In this document: in pieces, positions 53,453-61,819 of the stretch
Numbering within the stretch: position 1 is the stretch's first letter
How the letters are laid out: every line of letters begins with the position of its first letter
Source of the DNA: an uncultured Peptostreptococcaceae bacterium
GTDB taxonomy: Bacteria; Bacillota; Clostridia; Peptostreptococcales; Anaerovoracaceae
Length of the DNA: 64,000 bases
Assembly (NCBI GenBank): GCA_910588185.1
Contig: CAJUQR010000002.1
Location: 190,318-254,317, forward strand
Reading direction: 5' to 3'
Made by a program: the position numbers and the translations under genes
Notes under the pieces: generated by a model
Databases searched by the model: none
Told to the model about the DNA's origin: nothing
Seen by the model: the letters and a program-made list of their open reading frames with translations, nothing else

Positions 53453-54496
53453 CTATTCTATAAATCCACCGCCTATGACTCTGTCTTTGTGATAAAATAC
53501 TATAGATTGACCTGGAGTTGCAGCCCTTTGTGGCTCATCAAATAATGCAGTAATAACATCACTTTGTATATTTATAGTTGCTGTTGACATTTTAGCAGAG
53601 TACCTGGTCTTTGCTAAAACATGTTTATTATCGTATTTTAAAGGATTATTTCCAGGGAAAAAGATATCTTTACATAAAACTTTTTTCGTAAACAAATCTG
53701 CGTTATCACCTAAAGTTATACAATTATTTTCACAATCTATCTTTGTTATAAATGACGGTTTTCCTAAAGCTATCCCTAGGCCTTTTCTCTGACCTATAGT
53801 ATAATTAACTATTCCCTTATGGTTTCCAAGAATGTTTCCATCTTTATCAATAAATTTTCCAGGCATGGATTCAAGACCATATTCTTTTATATAGTCAACA
53901 TAATTCATACCGGGATCTACAAAACAAAGTTCTTGACTATCTTTTTTTTCCGCATTTAGCATATTATTTTCTCTTGCCACATCTCTTATATCCGATTTGT
54001 CTGTAAAATCGCCCAGAGGGAAAATTAAACGGCTTAAAACATCTTGTCCAAGTCTATATAACATATATGATTGATCTTTTTTTTCATTTGCGCTGCGGCA
54101 AACATAATATAGATCATCTTTCTCGTCATATTCAAGTCTGCAATAGTGCCCCGTCGCAATATAATGCGCGCCTATTTCATCTGCATGTTGTATAAGCTTT
54201 TTAAATTTTATATTTGGATTGCAAACTATACAAGGATTAGGTGTCCTGCCTTTTAAATATTCGCTGCAAAAATTATCTATGACAATCTTCGAAAATTCTT
54301 CTGAAACATCTTCACATATGAGTTCTATACCAAGTTGCTCGGCTGTCTTCATAGCTTCTGATGCTGCATCTATATTATCCCCAGTTACGTCAAAATAATA
54401 TCCTATAACTTCAAAGCCTTTTTCTTTTAATAACAAAGCAGCGGTAGTGCTGTCCACTCCGCCGCTTAAACCAAGTAATACTTTATTTTTATTCAT
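53453..54496 (-). CDS. mnmA: tRNA 2-thiouridine(34) synthase MnmA
   Basis: Start at ATG 54496 (MNKNKVLLGLSGGVDSTTAA); the frame extends further up but within iscU. 347 residues. PP-loop in GLSGGVDST, the catalytic Cys in TPNPCIVCNPNIKFKKL, and a second one in DSQELCFVDPG. Takes sulfur from the IscS pathway beside it. Overlaps iscU by eight bases; its ribosome site is weak, so coupling to iscU is likely. Confidence 0.95.
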   Translation of the reverse strand: MNKNKVLLGLSGGVDSTTAALLLKEKGFEVIGYYFDVTGDNIDAASEAMKTAEQLGIELICEDVSEEFSKIVIDNFCSEYLKGRTPNPCIVCNPNIKFKKLIQHADEIGAHYIATGHYCRLEYDEKDDLYYVCRSANEKKDQSYMLYRLGQDVLSRLIFPLGDFTDKSDIRDVARENNMLNAEKKDSQELCFVDPGMNYVDYIKEYGLESMPGKFIDKDGNILGNHKGIVNYTIGQRKGLGIALGKPSFITKIDCENNCITLGDNADLFTKKVLCKDIFFPGNNPLKYDNKHVLAKTRYSAKMSTATINIQSDVITALFDEPQRAATPGQSIVFYHKDRVIGGGFIE

Positions 54497-54938
54497 CTTC
54501 ACTGACTTCATGATCGTCATCCTCATCTTCGTTTGGATCATATCCCTCAAGGGCATCATAATGTTTGCCGTTCTTTTGTGCATAATCATATATTGCATTT
54601 TTAATAGCTTTATCTGCCAGCACAGAACAATGCACTTTAACCGGCGGAAGACCTCCAAGATTATCTATTATCTGCTTATTGGTAACATCAAGAGCTTCCT
54701 CAATGGTTTTACCTATAATCATAGAAGTAGCCATACTGGATGATGCTATAGCGCTTCCGCATCCAAAAGTTTTAAATTTTGCATCAGTGATTTTTTCATC
54801 TTCTACTTTTATCTGAATCTGCATCATATCTCCGCATACAGGACTTCCATATACTCCTGTACCGTCAGGATTTTCAAGTTCTCCTACATTTTTAGGATTC
54901 AAAAAGTGATCCATTACTATATCATTGTATAAAGCCAT
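54489..54938 (-). CDS. iscU: Iron-sulfur cluster scaffold IscU/NifU
   Basis: Start at 54938 (MALYNDIVMDHFLNPKNVGE) with AGGG upstream. 149 residues: the three ligand cysteines in GSPVCGDMMQI, FGCGSAIASSS and VHCSVLADK. Has an extra acidic C-terminal tail (DPNEDEDDDHEVSEDE) that is longer than in most relatives. Second gene of iscS-iscU-mnmA. Confidence 0.94.
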   Translation of the reverse strand: MALYNDIVMDHFLNPKNVGELENPDGTGVYGSPVCGDMMQIQIKVEDEKITDAKFKTFGCGSAIASSSMATSMIIGKTIEEALDVTNKQIIDNLGGLPPVKVHCSVLADKAIKNAIYDYAQKNGKHYDALEGYDPNEDEDDDHEVSEDE

Positions 54939-54943
54939 AATCC

Positions 54944-56113
54944 CTACCAACCTTTCACTGAATTAACTGAAGAAATTCCTCTCAGTCTTTCTACTATTTT
55001 TTTCAAATTATCTACTACATAATCAATATCTTCTTTAGTCGTAAAATCACCTATTGTAAATCTAACAGTTCCGTGAATCATCTCCACAGGAACACCAAGC
55101 GCAGAAAGAACATGCGACGGTTCAAGTGAAGTCGACGAACAGGCAGACCCGGTAGAAACGCTTATTCCGAACTGATTAAGAAGAAGCAATATGGATTCGC
55201 CCTCTATATATTTAAATGTTACATTTAAATTGCCCGGATGTCTGTGTTTTAGAGTTCCGTTTACATACGTATCAGGAATTTCATCTAAAATCCTGTCTCT
55301 GAGATAATCTCTAAGCTGACTACAATGTTCAACATGCTCATCAAAATTCTGGTTTGCTATTTCAGCAGCTTTTCCGAATCCTACTATACCTGTTATATTC
55401 TCAGTACCTGCTCTTTTTCTGGTTTCCTGTGCGCCGCCATACATATAATTTGAGATTGCAACGCCTTTTCTTATATACAGTGCTCCTGTTCCCTTAGGAC
55501 CATAAATTTTATGAGAAGACATAGACATAAGATCAATTCCCATATCTTTTACATCAATAGGCACATTCCCAAGTCCTTGAACTGCATCTGTATGAAAAAG
55601 TATTTTATGTTCTTTCGCAATAGCCGCTGCTTCTTTAATAGGTTGTATAGTTCCTATTTCATTATTGACAAGCATTATACTTATCAATATAGTTTTATCG
55701 GTAATAGCAGATTTTAGTTGATGCAAATCTACAACACCATCTTCATTTATATCTAAGTAAGTAACATCAAATCCTTGCTTTTCCAGCTCCATACATGAAT
55801 GAAGCATTGCATGATGTTCTATCTTTGTAGTTATTATATGATTACCTTTATCTTTTAACTTTTCTGCGGCTCCAAAAACTACCCAGTTATCTGACTCAGT
55901 CCCGCCGGCAGTAAAGAAAATCTCTGTAGGTTTTGCGTTTATTAATTCAGCGACTTGTTCGCGAGCTTTAATAATCGCCTCCTTAGACTCAAGCCCTTTA
56001 TCATATAAGCTTGAAGGATTGCCAAATTTCTCTGTAAAATATGGTATCATTTCTTTTACGACTTCTTCCTTGACAGGAGTAGTTGCTGAATAGTCCAAAT
56101 ATACGTTTCTCAT
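54944..56113 (-). CDS. iscS: Cysteine desulfurase IscS/NifS
   Basis: 389 residues: NVYLDYSATTPVKEEVVKEM at the start, FFTAGGTESDNWVVFGA, the PLP lysine in MSSHKIYGPKGTGALY, and the active-site Cys loop in SVSTGSACSSTSLEPSHVL. Gives sulfur to IscU for Fe-S clusters and to MnmA for tRNA thiolation. Class I (long loop). Its C-terminus adds SVNSVKGW, overlapping toward the iscU leader. Confidence 0.95.
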   Translation of the reverse strand: MRNVYLDYSATTPVKEEVVKEMIPYFTEKFGNPSSLYDKGLESKEAIIKAREQVAELINAKPTEIFFTAGGTESDNWVVFGAAEKLKDKGNHIITTKIEHHAMLHSCMELEKQGFDVTYLDINEDGVVDLHQLKSAITDKTILISIMLVNNEIGTIQPIKEAAAIAKEHKILFHTDAVQGLGNVPIDVKDMGIDLMSMSSHKIYGPKGTGALYIRKGVAISNYMYGGAQETRKRAGTENITGIVGFGKAAEIANQNFDEHVEHCSQLRDYLRDRILDEIPDTYVNGTLKHRHPGNLNVTFKYIEGESILLLLNQFGISVSTGSACSSTSLEPSHVLSALGVPVEMIHGTVRFTIGDFTTKEDIDYVVDNLKKIVERLRGISSVNSVKGW

Positions 56114-56183
56114 CTTGTATACCGCTCTCCTTTTTTATAATCCTATTTATTATACCAAAATTACAGAGAATTTAAACAGTTCT

Positions 56184-56621
56184 TTAAAAAAATTGTGCTA
56201 ACTTATATGTTTCCCCTTCTTTTATGCATATTATATTATAATCACACATAAATGAATCATTTCCTGTTAACGTCTCCACATCCCATCTTATATATATATC
56301 CGCACATATCATTTCGTCACTGGACTCAGTTATATCAATATTTATAAGTTCAAATTCTTTGATTCTATCTATATCGGTTTGAAAATATCTATCTATATTA
56401 TCTAAGTCCTGTTCCATCAAGTTACCTGTCTCTATTTTTCTTATAACAGAAGCTGCCTCTTCTCTTTGTAAACTGCCGTCATAATAATTATTAAGAGTTT
56501 CAGTCCTTTCATTTATCAAATCTCTTACAATCTTTTCATCGCTTCCTGCCATTGCAAAAACTGTAGTAAATAAGATTGCTATTATGACAAGTACAGCTAC
56601 AACAATGTGTTTTCTTTTCAT
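56184..56621 (-). CDS. Exported or membrane-anchored protein of unknown function
   Basis: 145 residues. Lys/Arg start MKRKHIVVAV, one hydrophobic segment (about 5-26) that may be a signal peptide (VFAMAG) or anchor, and an acidic soluble part rich in Asp, Glu and Ile that may fold like a small NTF2/DUF-type domain. No family recognised. Confidence 0.7.
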   Translation of the reverse strand: MKRKHIVVAVLVIIAILFTTVFAMAGSDEKIVRDLINERTETLNNYYDGSLQREEAASVIRKIETGNLMEQDLDNIDRYFQTDIDRIKEFELINIDITESSDEMICADIYIRWDVETLTGNDSFMCDYNIICIKEGETYKLAQFF

Positions 56622-56681
56622 TTTGTCCCCCTGATTTCGATTTATCTCATTTTCAAAATTAATATATCCCCTTTTTATATT

Positions 56682-56720
56682 AAAACAAAAGAACCGAAAA
56701 ACTTGTCAGAATTTCGGTTC
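56682..56720 (-). terminator. Terminator after ynzC
   Basis: GAACCGAAA and TTTCGGTTC arms. On the minus strand a T-rich TTTTGTTTTAA follows. Confidence 0.82.
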
Positions 56721-56734
56721 CTTATAAATAATAT

Positions 56735-56926
56735 TTAGCTTTTTTTATTCCGGTCTTCATCAACTATTTCTATCATGTCAAGCTGTGACTTCAAATTAGC
56801 CCTAAACGCATCTATATATTCCCTATAGAGCTGCTTCTGCTCAGCTTTCTCTGAATCAGTCAAGCCGATAGTTTTCTTTTTATGTGACAGCTGGTTAATT
56901 CTGTCTATCATTTGTTGTGTTATCAT
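56735..56926 (-). CDS. DUF896 (YnzC-family) protein
   Basis: 63 residues: MITQQMIDRINQLSHKKKTI, then GLTDSEKAEQKQLYREYIDA, the DUF896 pattern. Function is not known; in Bacillus YnzC is in an SOS-controlled operon with yneA and yneB. Here it lies 14 kb from the YneA-like gene and I see no SOS box before it. GAAGGAG precedes the start. Confidence 0.9.
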   Translation of the reverse strand: MITQQMIDRINQLSHKKKTIGLTDSEKAEQKQLYREYIDAFRANLKSQLDMIEIVDEDRNKKS

Positions 56927-57104
56927 TTCTAACTCCTTCTCAAGCTATATATATTATACATTTTAAGAAGGTTTTAGACAAGTTGTAAAATTTATGTTGT
57001 GGTAAGTGTTAAGTTATTTTTAATTTTGGCCTTGAATTACAGTCCGGGATATATCAATAGCTAAATATTAATTATCCTTTACGCATATACTAAATCACTA
57101 CAAT

Positions 57105-57149
57105 ATATACCACTTATGGTTAATATAAATATATACCATTTACGGTTAA
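57105..57149 (+). promoter_or_regulatory. Paired operator-like repeats before the XRE gene
   Basis: Two imperfect copies of a 19-base unit at 57105-57123 (ATATACCACTTATGGTTAA) and 57131-57149 (ATATACCATTTACGGTTAA), start to start 26 bases. Each carries an ACC-N6-GGT dyad. Likely binding sites of the regulator encoded just downstream. Confidence 0.55.
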
Positions 57150-57191
57150 GATTCAAGTAGTAAAATTACATAATCGTAAAGGAGTGTAATA

Positions 57192-57395
57192 ATGATCATT
57201 TTTGACAAGCTATGGATTACAATGAAAAATAAGAATATAACTCAGTACAAATTAATCAAAGAATACGGATTCTCACCCGGTCAAATAACCAGATTAAAGA
57301 AAAACTCAAATATCAATACTCACACATTAGACATGCTATGTAAAATCCTTAACTGTAACATCGAAGATATATGTGAGTATAAAAAAGATAAATAA
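57192..57395 (+). CDS. Small XRE-family (Cro/CI-type) regulator
   Basis: 67 residues: an entire HTH domain with KNKNITQYKLIKEYGFSPGQ and LKKNSNINTHTLDMLCKILN, then CNIEDICEYKKDK, the YozG type. AT-rich like the host, and the only + gene on this side. AAAGGAG lies seven to eight bases before the ATG. Probably a self-regulated repressor; may be host or the outermost gene of an island. Confidence 0.88.
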   Translation: MIIFDKLWITMKNKNITQYKLIKEYGFSPGQITRLKKNSNINTHTLDMLCKILNCNIEDICEYKKDK

Positions 57396-57448
57396 AAACT
57401 CTTTCCAATTAGCCGGAGGCCCATAAGGAAGTAAACTAAAATCCCGGT

Positions 57449-57481
57449 AAAACCGGCGTGGCAGAGGTCACGCCGGTTTTT
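57449..57481 (-). terminator. Terminator at the left end of the island
   Basis: Perfect arms AAAACCGGCGTG and CACGCCGGTTTT, GC-rich, overlapping the serine recombinase stop. A sharp rise in GC starts here. Confidence 0.85.
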
Positions 57482-59108
57482 CTGTATCTGTCAGTAGTTC
57501 CGGTTTGGCAAGTGGAATCCGGATTTTCCCCACATAGGTAAAATAGACTTCAATCGTGACATGTTTCTTCCCGCTGATCTTCTCCGGGCTGTGGACCACG
57601 ATCTTTTCAATCAGTTCATTTACCGTAGAGGCGTCAAGCTCCTGCAAATCGGAATACCTGTCGGCAAGCTGAAGGAAACGCCCTACATCGGCAATCTGTC
57701 CGGCTTCATTTTCAATTTCTCTCTCCAGCGAAGCTGCAAGCTGCTGAATTTCCGCCTGCTCTGTTTCATACTGTGCCGAGAGTTTTTGAAAGCGGAGGTC
57801 GCTTAATTTCCCAAGTACGGAATCTTCATAAAGCCTTTGGATGATCTTGTCCAAATCCTCCATACGCTTCTGCGTCCCGGAGAGGGCTTTCCGTTTTTGC
57901 GTCAGTTCCGCTTTCCGGCTGGCCTCGTCCTGCGCCAACATTTCCTGAGTGAAATCATCCCGAAACAAACGCACATAGGTCAGTGTTCCCTGGATACATT
58001 CCAGCACCCGTTTATAAAGCGTAACCTCTCGGATGTAATGGATTTGGCAGGAACCTGTATTGCTCTTGTAATTGGAGCAGACGAAATGGTCTTGAGACTC
58101 ATCCTTGTAGGTATTGCAGGTACAGTAATAGAGCTTTGCACCACAGTCGGCGCAATAGACAAGACCGGAGAAAATGCTTGTTTTTCCCGTCTTTGTGGGT
58201 CTGCGCTTGTTGGCTCTTAACGCCTGCACCCGTTCCCACTGTCCCCGCTCAATAATCGCTGGCTGTGTGTCCTCAAATATCCGTTGGTTTTCTTTCGGAT
58301 TCTCCATCCGCTTTTTGAATTTTAGGGATTTTGTATAGGTCTTAAAATTAACGGTACAACCGGTATATTCCGGCCGCTCCAGTATTCCGGCAACGGATTT
58401 GGCACACCACCGGTACAGATTATCCGGCATGGCCCATCCCTTCTGTCTGGCGTTATACGCAGTAACCGTCAATACCCTGTCAGCGGTCAGGATTTTTGCA
58501 ATCTGCATTGGTCCTTTGCCCGCAATGCACAGATCAAAGATACGCCGCACCACTCTTGCGGATTCCTCGTCTACAATCCATTTCTTTTTATTCTGTGGGT
58601 CTTTCACATATCCGTAGGGCGGGTTACTGGCGATGTGTTCCCCGGCTTCTCCGCGCATTTTTACGACTGCCCGGATTTTTTTGCTTGTGTCCTTGGTGTA
58701 ATAATCGTTAAATACGTTTTTGAACACAGCGAAGTCATTTTCGCCCTTTGCACTGTCCACATCATCATTGATGGCGATAAACCGGACATCGTAAGCGGGG
58801 AAGATGAAATCCTGCAGCCGCCCCATATAGGAATATTCCCGGCCCAGACGGGACAGGTCTTTGACAATCAGGGTAGAAACCGAATAATCTTCCACATATT
58901 TCATCATTTCCCGAAATCCGGGCCTTTGAAAATTCGTTCCTGAGAATCCGTCGTCCACGAAAAACATGGGATTGCGGAATCCGTGTTCCGCCGCATATTT
59001 GGATAATAACGCCTTTTGGTTGGTGACGGAATTGCTCTCCCCATCGAGAGCGTCGTCCTGGCTCAAACGGCAATATAACGCTGTGATCTTATCTGGCTGT
59101 TGGTTCAT
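57468..59108 (-). CDS. Large serine recombinase (TndX/TnpX type)
   Basis: 546 residues: resolvase domain with the nucleophile Ser in ALYCRLSQDD and the DGFSGTNFQRPGFREMM and VKDLSRLGREYSYMG motifs, then the recombinase domain (PPYGYVKDPQNKKKW), a zinc ribbon in CADCGAKLYYC/CSNYKSNTGSC, and a coiled coil (about 420-480). It inserts and excises circular transposons. Complete and apparently intact. At the end of the island next to the host junction, the normal place for the integrase gene. Confidence 0.95.
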   Translation of the reverse strand: MNQQPDKITALYCRLSQDDALDGESNSVTNQKALLSKYAAEHGFRNPMFFVDDGFSGTNFQRPGFREMMKYVEDYSVSTLIVKDLSRLGREYSYMGRLQDFIFPAYDVRFIAINDDVDSAKGENDFAVFKNVFNDYYTKDTSKKIRAVVKMRGEAGEHIASNPPYGYVKDPQNKKKWIVDEESARVVRRIFDLCIAGKGPMQIAKILTADRVLTVTAYNARQKGWAMPDNLYRWCAKSVAGILERPEYTGCTVNFKTYTKSLKFKKRMENPKENQRIFEDTQPAIIERGQWERVQALRANKRRPTKTGKTSIFSGLVYCADCGAKLYYCTCNTYKDESQDHFVCSNYKSNTGSCQIHYIREVTLYKRVLECIQGTLTYVRLFRDDFTQEMLAQDEASRKAELTQKRKALSGTQKRMEDLDKIIQRLYEDSVLGKLSDLRFQKLSAQYETEQAEIQQLAASLEREIENEAGQIADVGRFLQLADRYSDLQELDASTVNELIEKIVVHSPEKISGKKHVTIEVYFTYVGKIRIPLAKPELLTDTEKPA

Positions 59109-59198
59109 AGTAGCTCCTTTCCTCCCGTAGTCCGGGATAACAGCCAGGTAAACGGTTGCCTGTATTATAACGCGCCCGTCCTCTTTTTTCAGCAGCTT

Positions 59199-59447
59199 TC
59201 ATTCGGTTTCCTCCAAATTTCCCGCCATGATACGGCGCAGCTTGTCCAGTACGCTTTCCGCCTCTCCCCCTGCGTAATGGGGAATGACATGATAGATCGT
59301 ATTTCCCTCAACGGCAATCATTTCTTCCGTACTGAAATCAAACTCGAAAGCACCGTCCTTGAAATGCTCTGCCACACGTTCGGCAATTTCAGGTTTCAGA
59401 TTTTTGGGAAGTTCGCTTAAATCCACAGGCTTACGCAATCCCATCAC
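59199..59447 (-). CDS. TnpW-family transposon protein
   Basis: 82 residues with VEGNTIYHVIPHYAGGEAES and LDKLRRIMAGN, the TnpW pattern found upstream of large serine recombinases in clostridial elements. Role unknown. Overlaps the RepA-like gene by 17 bases. Confidence 0.82.
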   Translation of the reverse strand: MMGLRKPVDLSELPKNLKPEIAERVAEHFKDGAFEFDFSTEEMIAVEGNTIYHVIPHYAGGEAESVLDKLRRIMAGNLEETE

Positions 59448-59799
59448 GCTCCTTCCTTGCAGGTAAAATATTCAGCGTAATGGCCGCCGGACGGCCAAGC
59501 CCCTGCTTTCTGCGGAGAATCAGGCCACAGCGTTCTAATTCCTGAAATGCCCTGGTCGCCACCTGCCTGCTCCTATGCAGCTTTCCTTTTGCTTCTTCCA
59601 GCGTAAAGTAGAGACGAATCCGCCCGTCCGGTTCTATGTATCCGTTTTCTCTGGAAATGCCCGCCCGGTCTAAGAGCATGGCATACAGTACCTTTGCGTC
59701 GTTGGATAAGTCCATCGGCACCAGAAAACGGGGGAACGGCAGATAAGGCGGTACGCCGCTGTCCTCTTTGTAAGGCGTCAAAAAATCATTTTGCATCAT
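59431..59799 (-). CDS. RepA N-terminal-domain protein, short form
   Basis: 122 residues of the RepA-N winged-helix domain: PYLPFPRFLVPMDLSNDAKV, LYAMLLDRAGISRENGY and a HTH in SRQVATRAFQELERCGLILR. Full plasmid-type initiators are about 250-350 residues; here only the DNA-binding part exists, as common in conjugative transposons. ATGATG start with AAGGAG just upstream. Confidence 0.85.
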   Translation of the reverse strand: MMQNDFLTPYKEDSGVPPYLPFPRFLVPMDLSNDAKVLYAMLLDRAGISRENGYIEPDGRIRLYFTLEEAKGKLHRSRQVATRAFQELERCGLILRRKQGLGRPAAITLNILPARKERDGIA

Positions 59800-60166
59800 A
59801 TACTCCTTTCCATCAATCCATCCCTGATTGATTGGATTGATATTGACTATCTTGTTATTAACTTCTTCTCTTTAATTTCCATCTAAATATGGGCCGTCAA
59901 GACTGTCTGGAAATCCATCGCCGGAAAGAGAGGAACAGGGCTGTCCGGAGCGTCAGGTTTTCCAGTCTCTGAAAATCCAGTATTGGAGAATCCCATATAG
60001 GAGGAAATGGCAAAAGCGGTAAATTGGCAAAGTAGAAATCAACACCTGAATGGGAAAATCCCGTTTAGGTCAAAATTGTCCTGCGGACAGTTAAAAACAG
60101 GTTTTAGAGGGGAGCAGGGGATTTATCCCTCATACCCGTTGACCGCAGCCTGAAACGCCAATAATC
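59800..60166. other. Non-coding stretch between RepA-like and VLP genes
   Basis: 367 bases. No supported ORF. Purine-rich patches and a run of TGGAAATCC-like short repeats around 59908-59985, but no stable hairpin that I trust. Probably the relic of deleted genes. Confidence 0.4.
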
Positions 60167-60532
60167 TCAAGGCTTTTTTGCTTCTAATTGTCCGCATAGG
60201 AGCCGCCTTTTCCTGTCGCTGGCTGTTTTCTGTCCGCGGTGGATTTTCTTTGCACAGAGCTTACAGTATTTCGCCCGGTTGGAACCGGGAAGGAATGATT
60301 GGCCGCAGACCACGCAGCGTTTTAATTCCTCCTGGAACAGCAACGCCGTTTCCAATGGCCTGTCCAGCGGCAGGACAGCGCAGCGGAACCATTTGCAGAG
60401 AAGCGAATAGGAAATACTCTGGACGCAGACACATTTCTCCCCGTCGTCCAGAAGAATACAGTTTCCGTTATCGTAGTTGCAGCACTCGTGTACCAGTTTA
60501 CGCATCCGGCGGTACTGCGGATAATTCATCAC
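60167..60532 (-). CDS. Cysteine-rich VLP-type conjugative element protein
   Basis: 121 residues with many Cys: YPQYRRMRKLVHECCNYDNG, NCILLDDGEKCVCVQ and CVVCGQSFLPGSNRAKYC. This is the cysteine-rich VLP family of clostridial elements; the last part looks like a zinc ribbon. Start is a GTG/ATG pair; a strong AGGAGG is about 25 bases upstream, so the real start could be different. Confidence 0.8.
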   Translation of the reverse strand: MMNYPQYRRMRKLVHECCNYDNGNCILLDDGEKCVCVQSISYSLLCKWFRCAVLPLDRPLETALLFQEELKRCVVCGQSFLPGSNRAKYCKLCAKKIHRGQKTASDRKRRLLCGQLEAKKP

Positions 60533-60597
60533 CGGAATCTGATTGTGGATAAAAACACCTCCTTCCTACCGTAAAAAAATGTCCCTCTACTATACAT

Positions 60598-60815
60598 TTC
60601 ATTTTTGAGGGGAAATAGGGCGGTCAATTTTGCACAAAAAATATCTTTCTATTGTTCAATTCATTTTTGAGACGAAATTACGGGGGCATTTTGCAAATTT
60701 CACAAAAAATTCATAATTGCCGTGTACAGGTAAGTTGTTATAAAATAATCCCCTCATATATCTGTACATTTTTTAGGGGAAAGTTGCCGTCTGAATAAAA
60801 ATTTGCAAAAAAATC
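60598..60815. repeat. Three imperfect iteron-like repeats
   Basis: Units begin CATTTTTGAGGGGAAAT (from 60600), CATTTTTGAGACGAAAT (from 60662) and CATTTTTTAGGGGAAAG (from 60767). Each is followed, after a variable GC block, by a TTTGCA...CACAAAAAAT-like or TTTGCAAAAAAAT end. Possible replication or transfer origin of the element, near the RepA-like gene. Confidence 0.5.
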
Positions 60816-60845
60816 CGCCGCATTTGTTCCTACGACGGATTTTAT
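60807..60845 (-). terminator. Hairpin after the broken regulator gene
   Basis: AAAATCCGCCG and CGACGGATTTT arms with one mismatch; T-rich on the minus side. Confidence 0.65.
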
Positions 60846-60970
60846 GGAGCAGACAGATATTCAAATTTATAACCGATTCCGGCAACGCTCTCGACGTAAT
60901 TTGGCAGATCAGGCTCAAACCTTAGTTTCTTCCAAAGTTTACTCACATGGTTATGGATTGCCTTTCTTGA
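60842..60970 (-). pseudogene. C-terminal remnant of an OmpR-type response regulator
   Basis: Only the last 42 residues are left: SRKAIHNHVSKLWKKLRFEP, then DLPNYVESVAGIGYKFEYL, the recognition helix and wing of a winged-helix domain. Upstream the similarity stops at a CCTTGACA...TGTCAAGG inverted repeat (60976-60996). It parallels the tail of the regulator at 61241 but is not identical, so it came from a related cassette. Confidence 0.75.
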
Positions 60971-61240
60971 ACCTTGACAGCATAATGTCAAGGTTACTTG
61001 TCGGTAAATTTGTGCGTCCATTGTAAAGGCATACGAAAAGCGGAACAAAAATGGTTATCCCGAAAGTCTGATTATCCCGAATACATCATAGAAAGCCAGC
61101 GACAGAGGCATTTTTGAAAGAAATGTTCGGGATAATTTTCCCTTGCAGCACAAGCTGTAAAGTCTCCCTAATGTTCCTTCACCACCTACCATATCTAATA
61201 AAGGCCACAGGGCAAGCAAAATCTTACATTGTGGTCTATA

Positions 61241-61684
61241 TTACGGCACTTCAAATTTATAACCAACGCCAACAACGCTTTTGATGTAGTCCGGGGAATT
61301 CTGCGTAACTTTCAGCTTCTTCCGCAGATTACTTACATGGTTATTGACTGCCTTGCGGGAGTAGTAGCAATAATCCTCATTCCAGACCAATTCCATAATC
61401 AGCTCATAAGTAAATACCCGTTTCGGGTGGGTGATCAACAAAGCGAGGATGTCAAATTCCTTAGCCGTTAATTTGATTTCCTGCTCGCCAATATATACAA
61501 GTCGTTGTTCCTGGCAGAAGTATAAATCACCCATGCGAATCTCTGTAAACGGTTCATCAATAACTGTCTGCCCTCTATAAGTTTCAGGAATGGTGCATGG
61601 GCTGTCGGTCCGATTATTTTGTTGTTTTTGGGAATTGAGAAGATAGCTTACCAATTCTTGACGCTGACGGGAGCTTAACAGCAT
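61241..61684 (-). CDS. OmpR-type DNA-binding protein without receiver domain
   Basis: 147 residues with a full winged-helix domain: LTAKEFDILALLITHPKRVF, SRKAVNNHVSNLRKKLKV and KSVVGVGYKFEVP. No phosphate-receiver domain precedes it. The frame is open upstream, to about 61745 without an ATG. A strong AGGAGGTGA/ATG at 61744-61746 reads only MGN before a stop; one more G in ATGGG would join it to VFDISEPGGKIAEK and the rest. So it is probably frameshifted at its start or translated from an internal start. Next to the MATE gene, which it might regulate. Confidence 0.7.
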   Translation of the reverse strand: MLLSSRQRQELVSYLLNSQKQQNNRTDSPCTIPETYRGQTVIDEPFTEIRMGDLYFCQEQRLVYIGEQEIKLTAKEFDILALLITHPKRVFTYELIMELVWNEDYCYYSRKAVNNHVSNLRKKLKVTQNSPDYIKSVVGVGYKFEVP

Positions 61685-61819
61685 GAGCAGTTTTTCTGCA
61701 ATTTTGCCGCCCGGTTCGGATATATCAAATACAGCTAATTTCCCATGTTATCACCTCCTATTGACTCACAGGTTCATCGACTCTGCATCTACGCGTCTGG
61801 CTCTTTTCAATTCGATTCA

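Noticed and set aside
57561..58943. Several plus-strand ORFs inside the serine recombinase gene
   Set aside because: They are antisense shadows of a clear, motif-rich gene, made possible by its higher GC.
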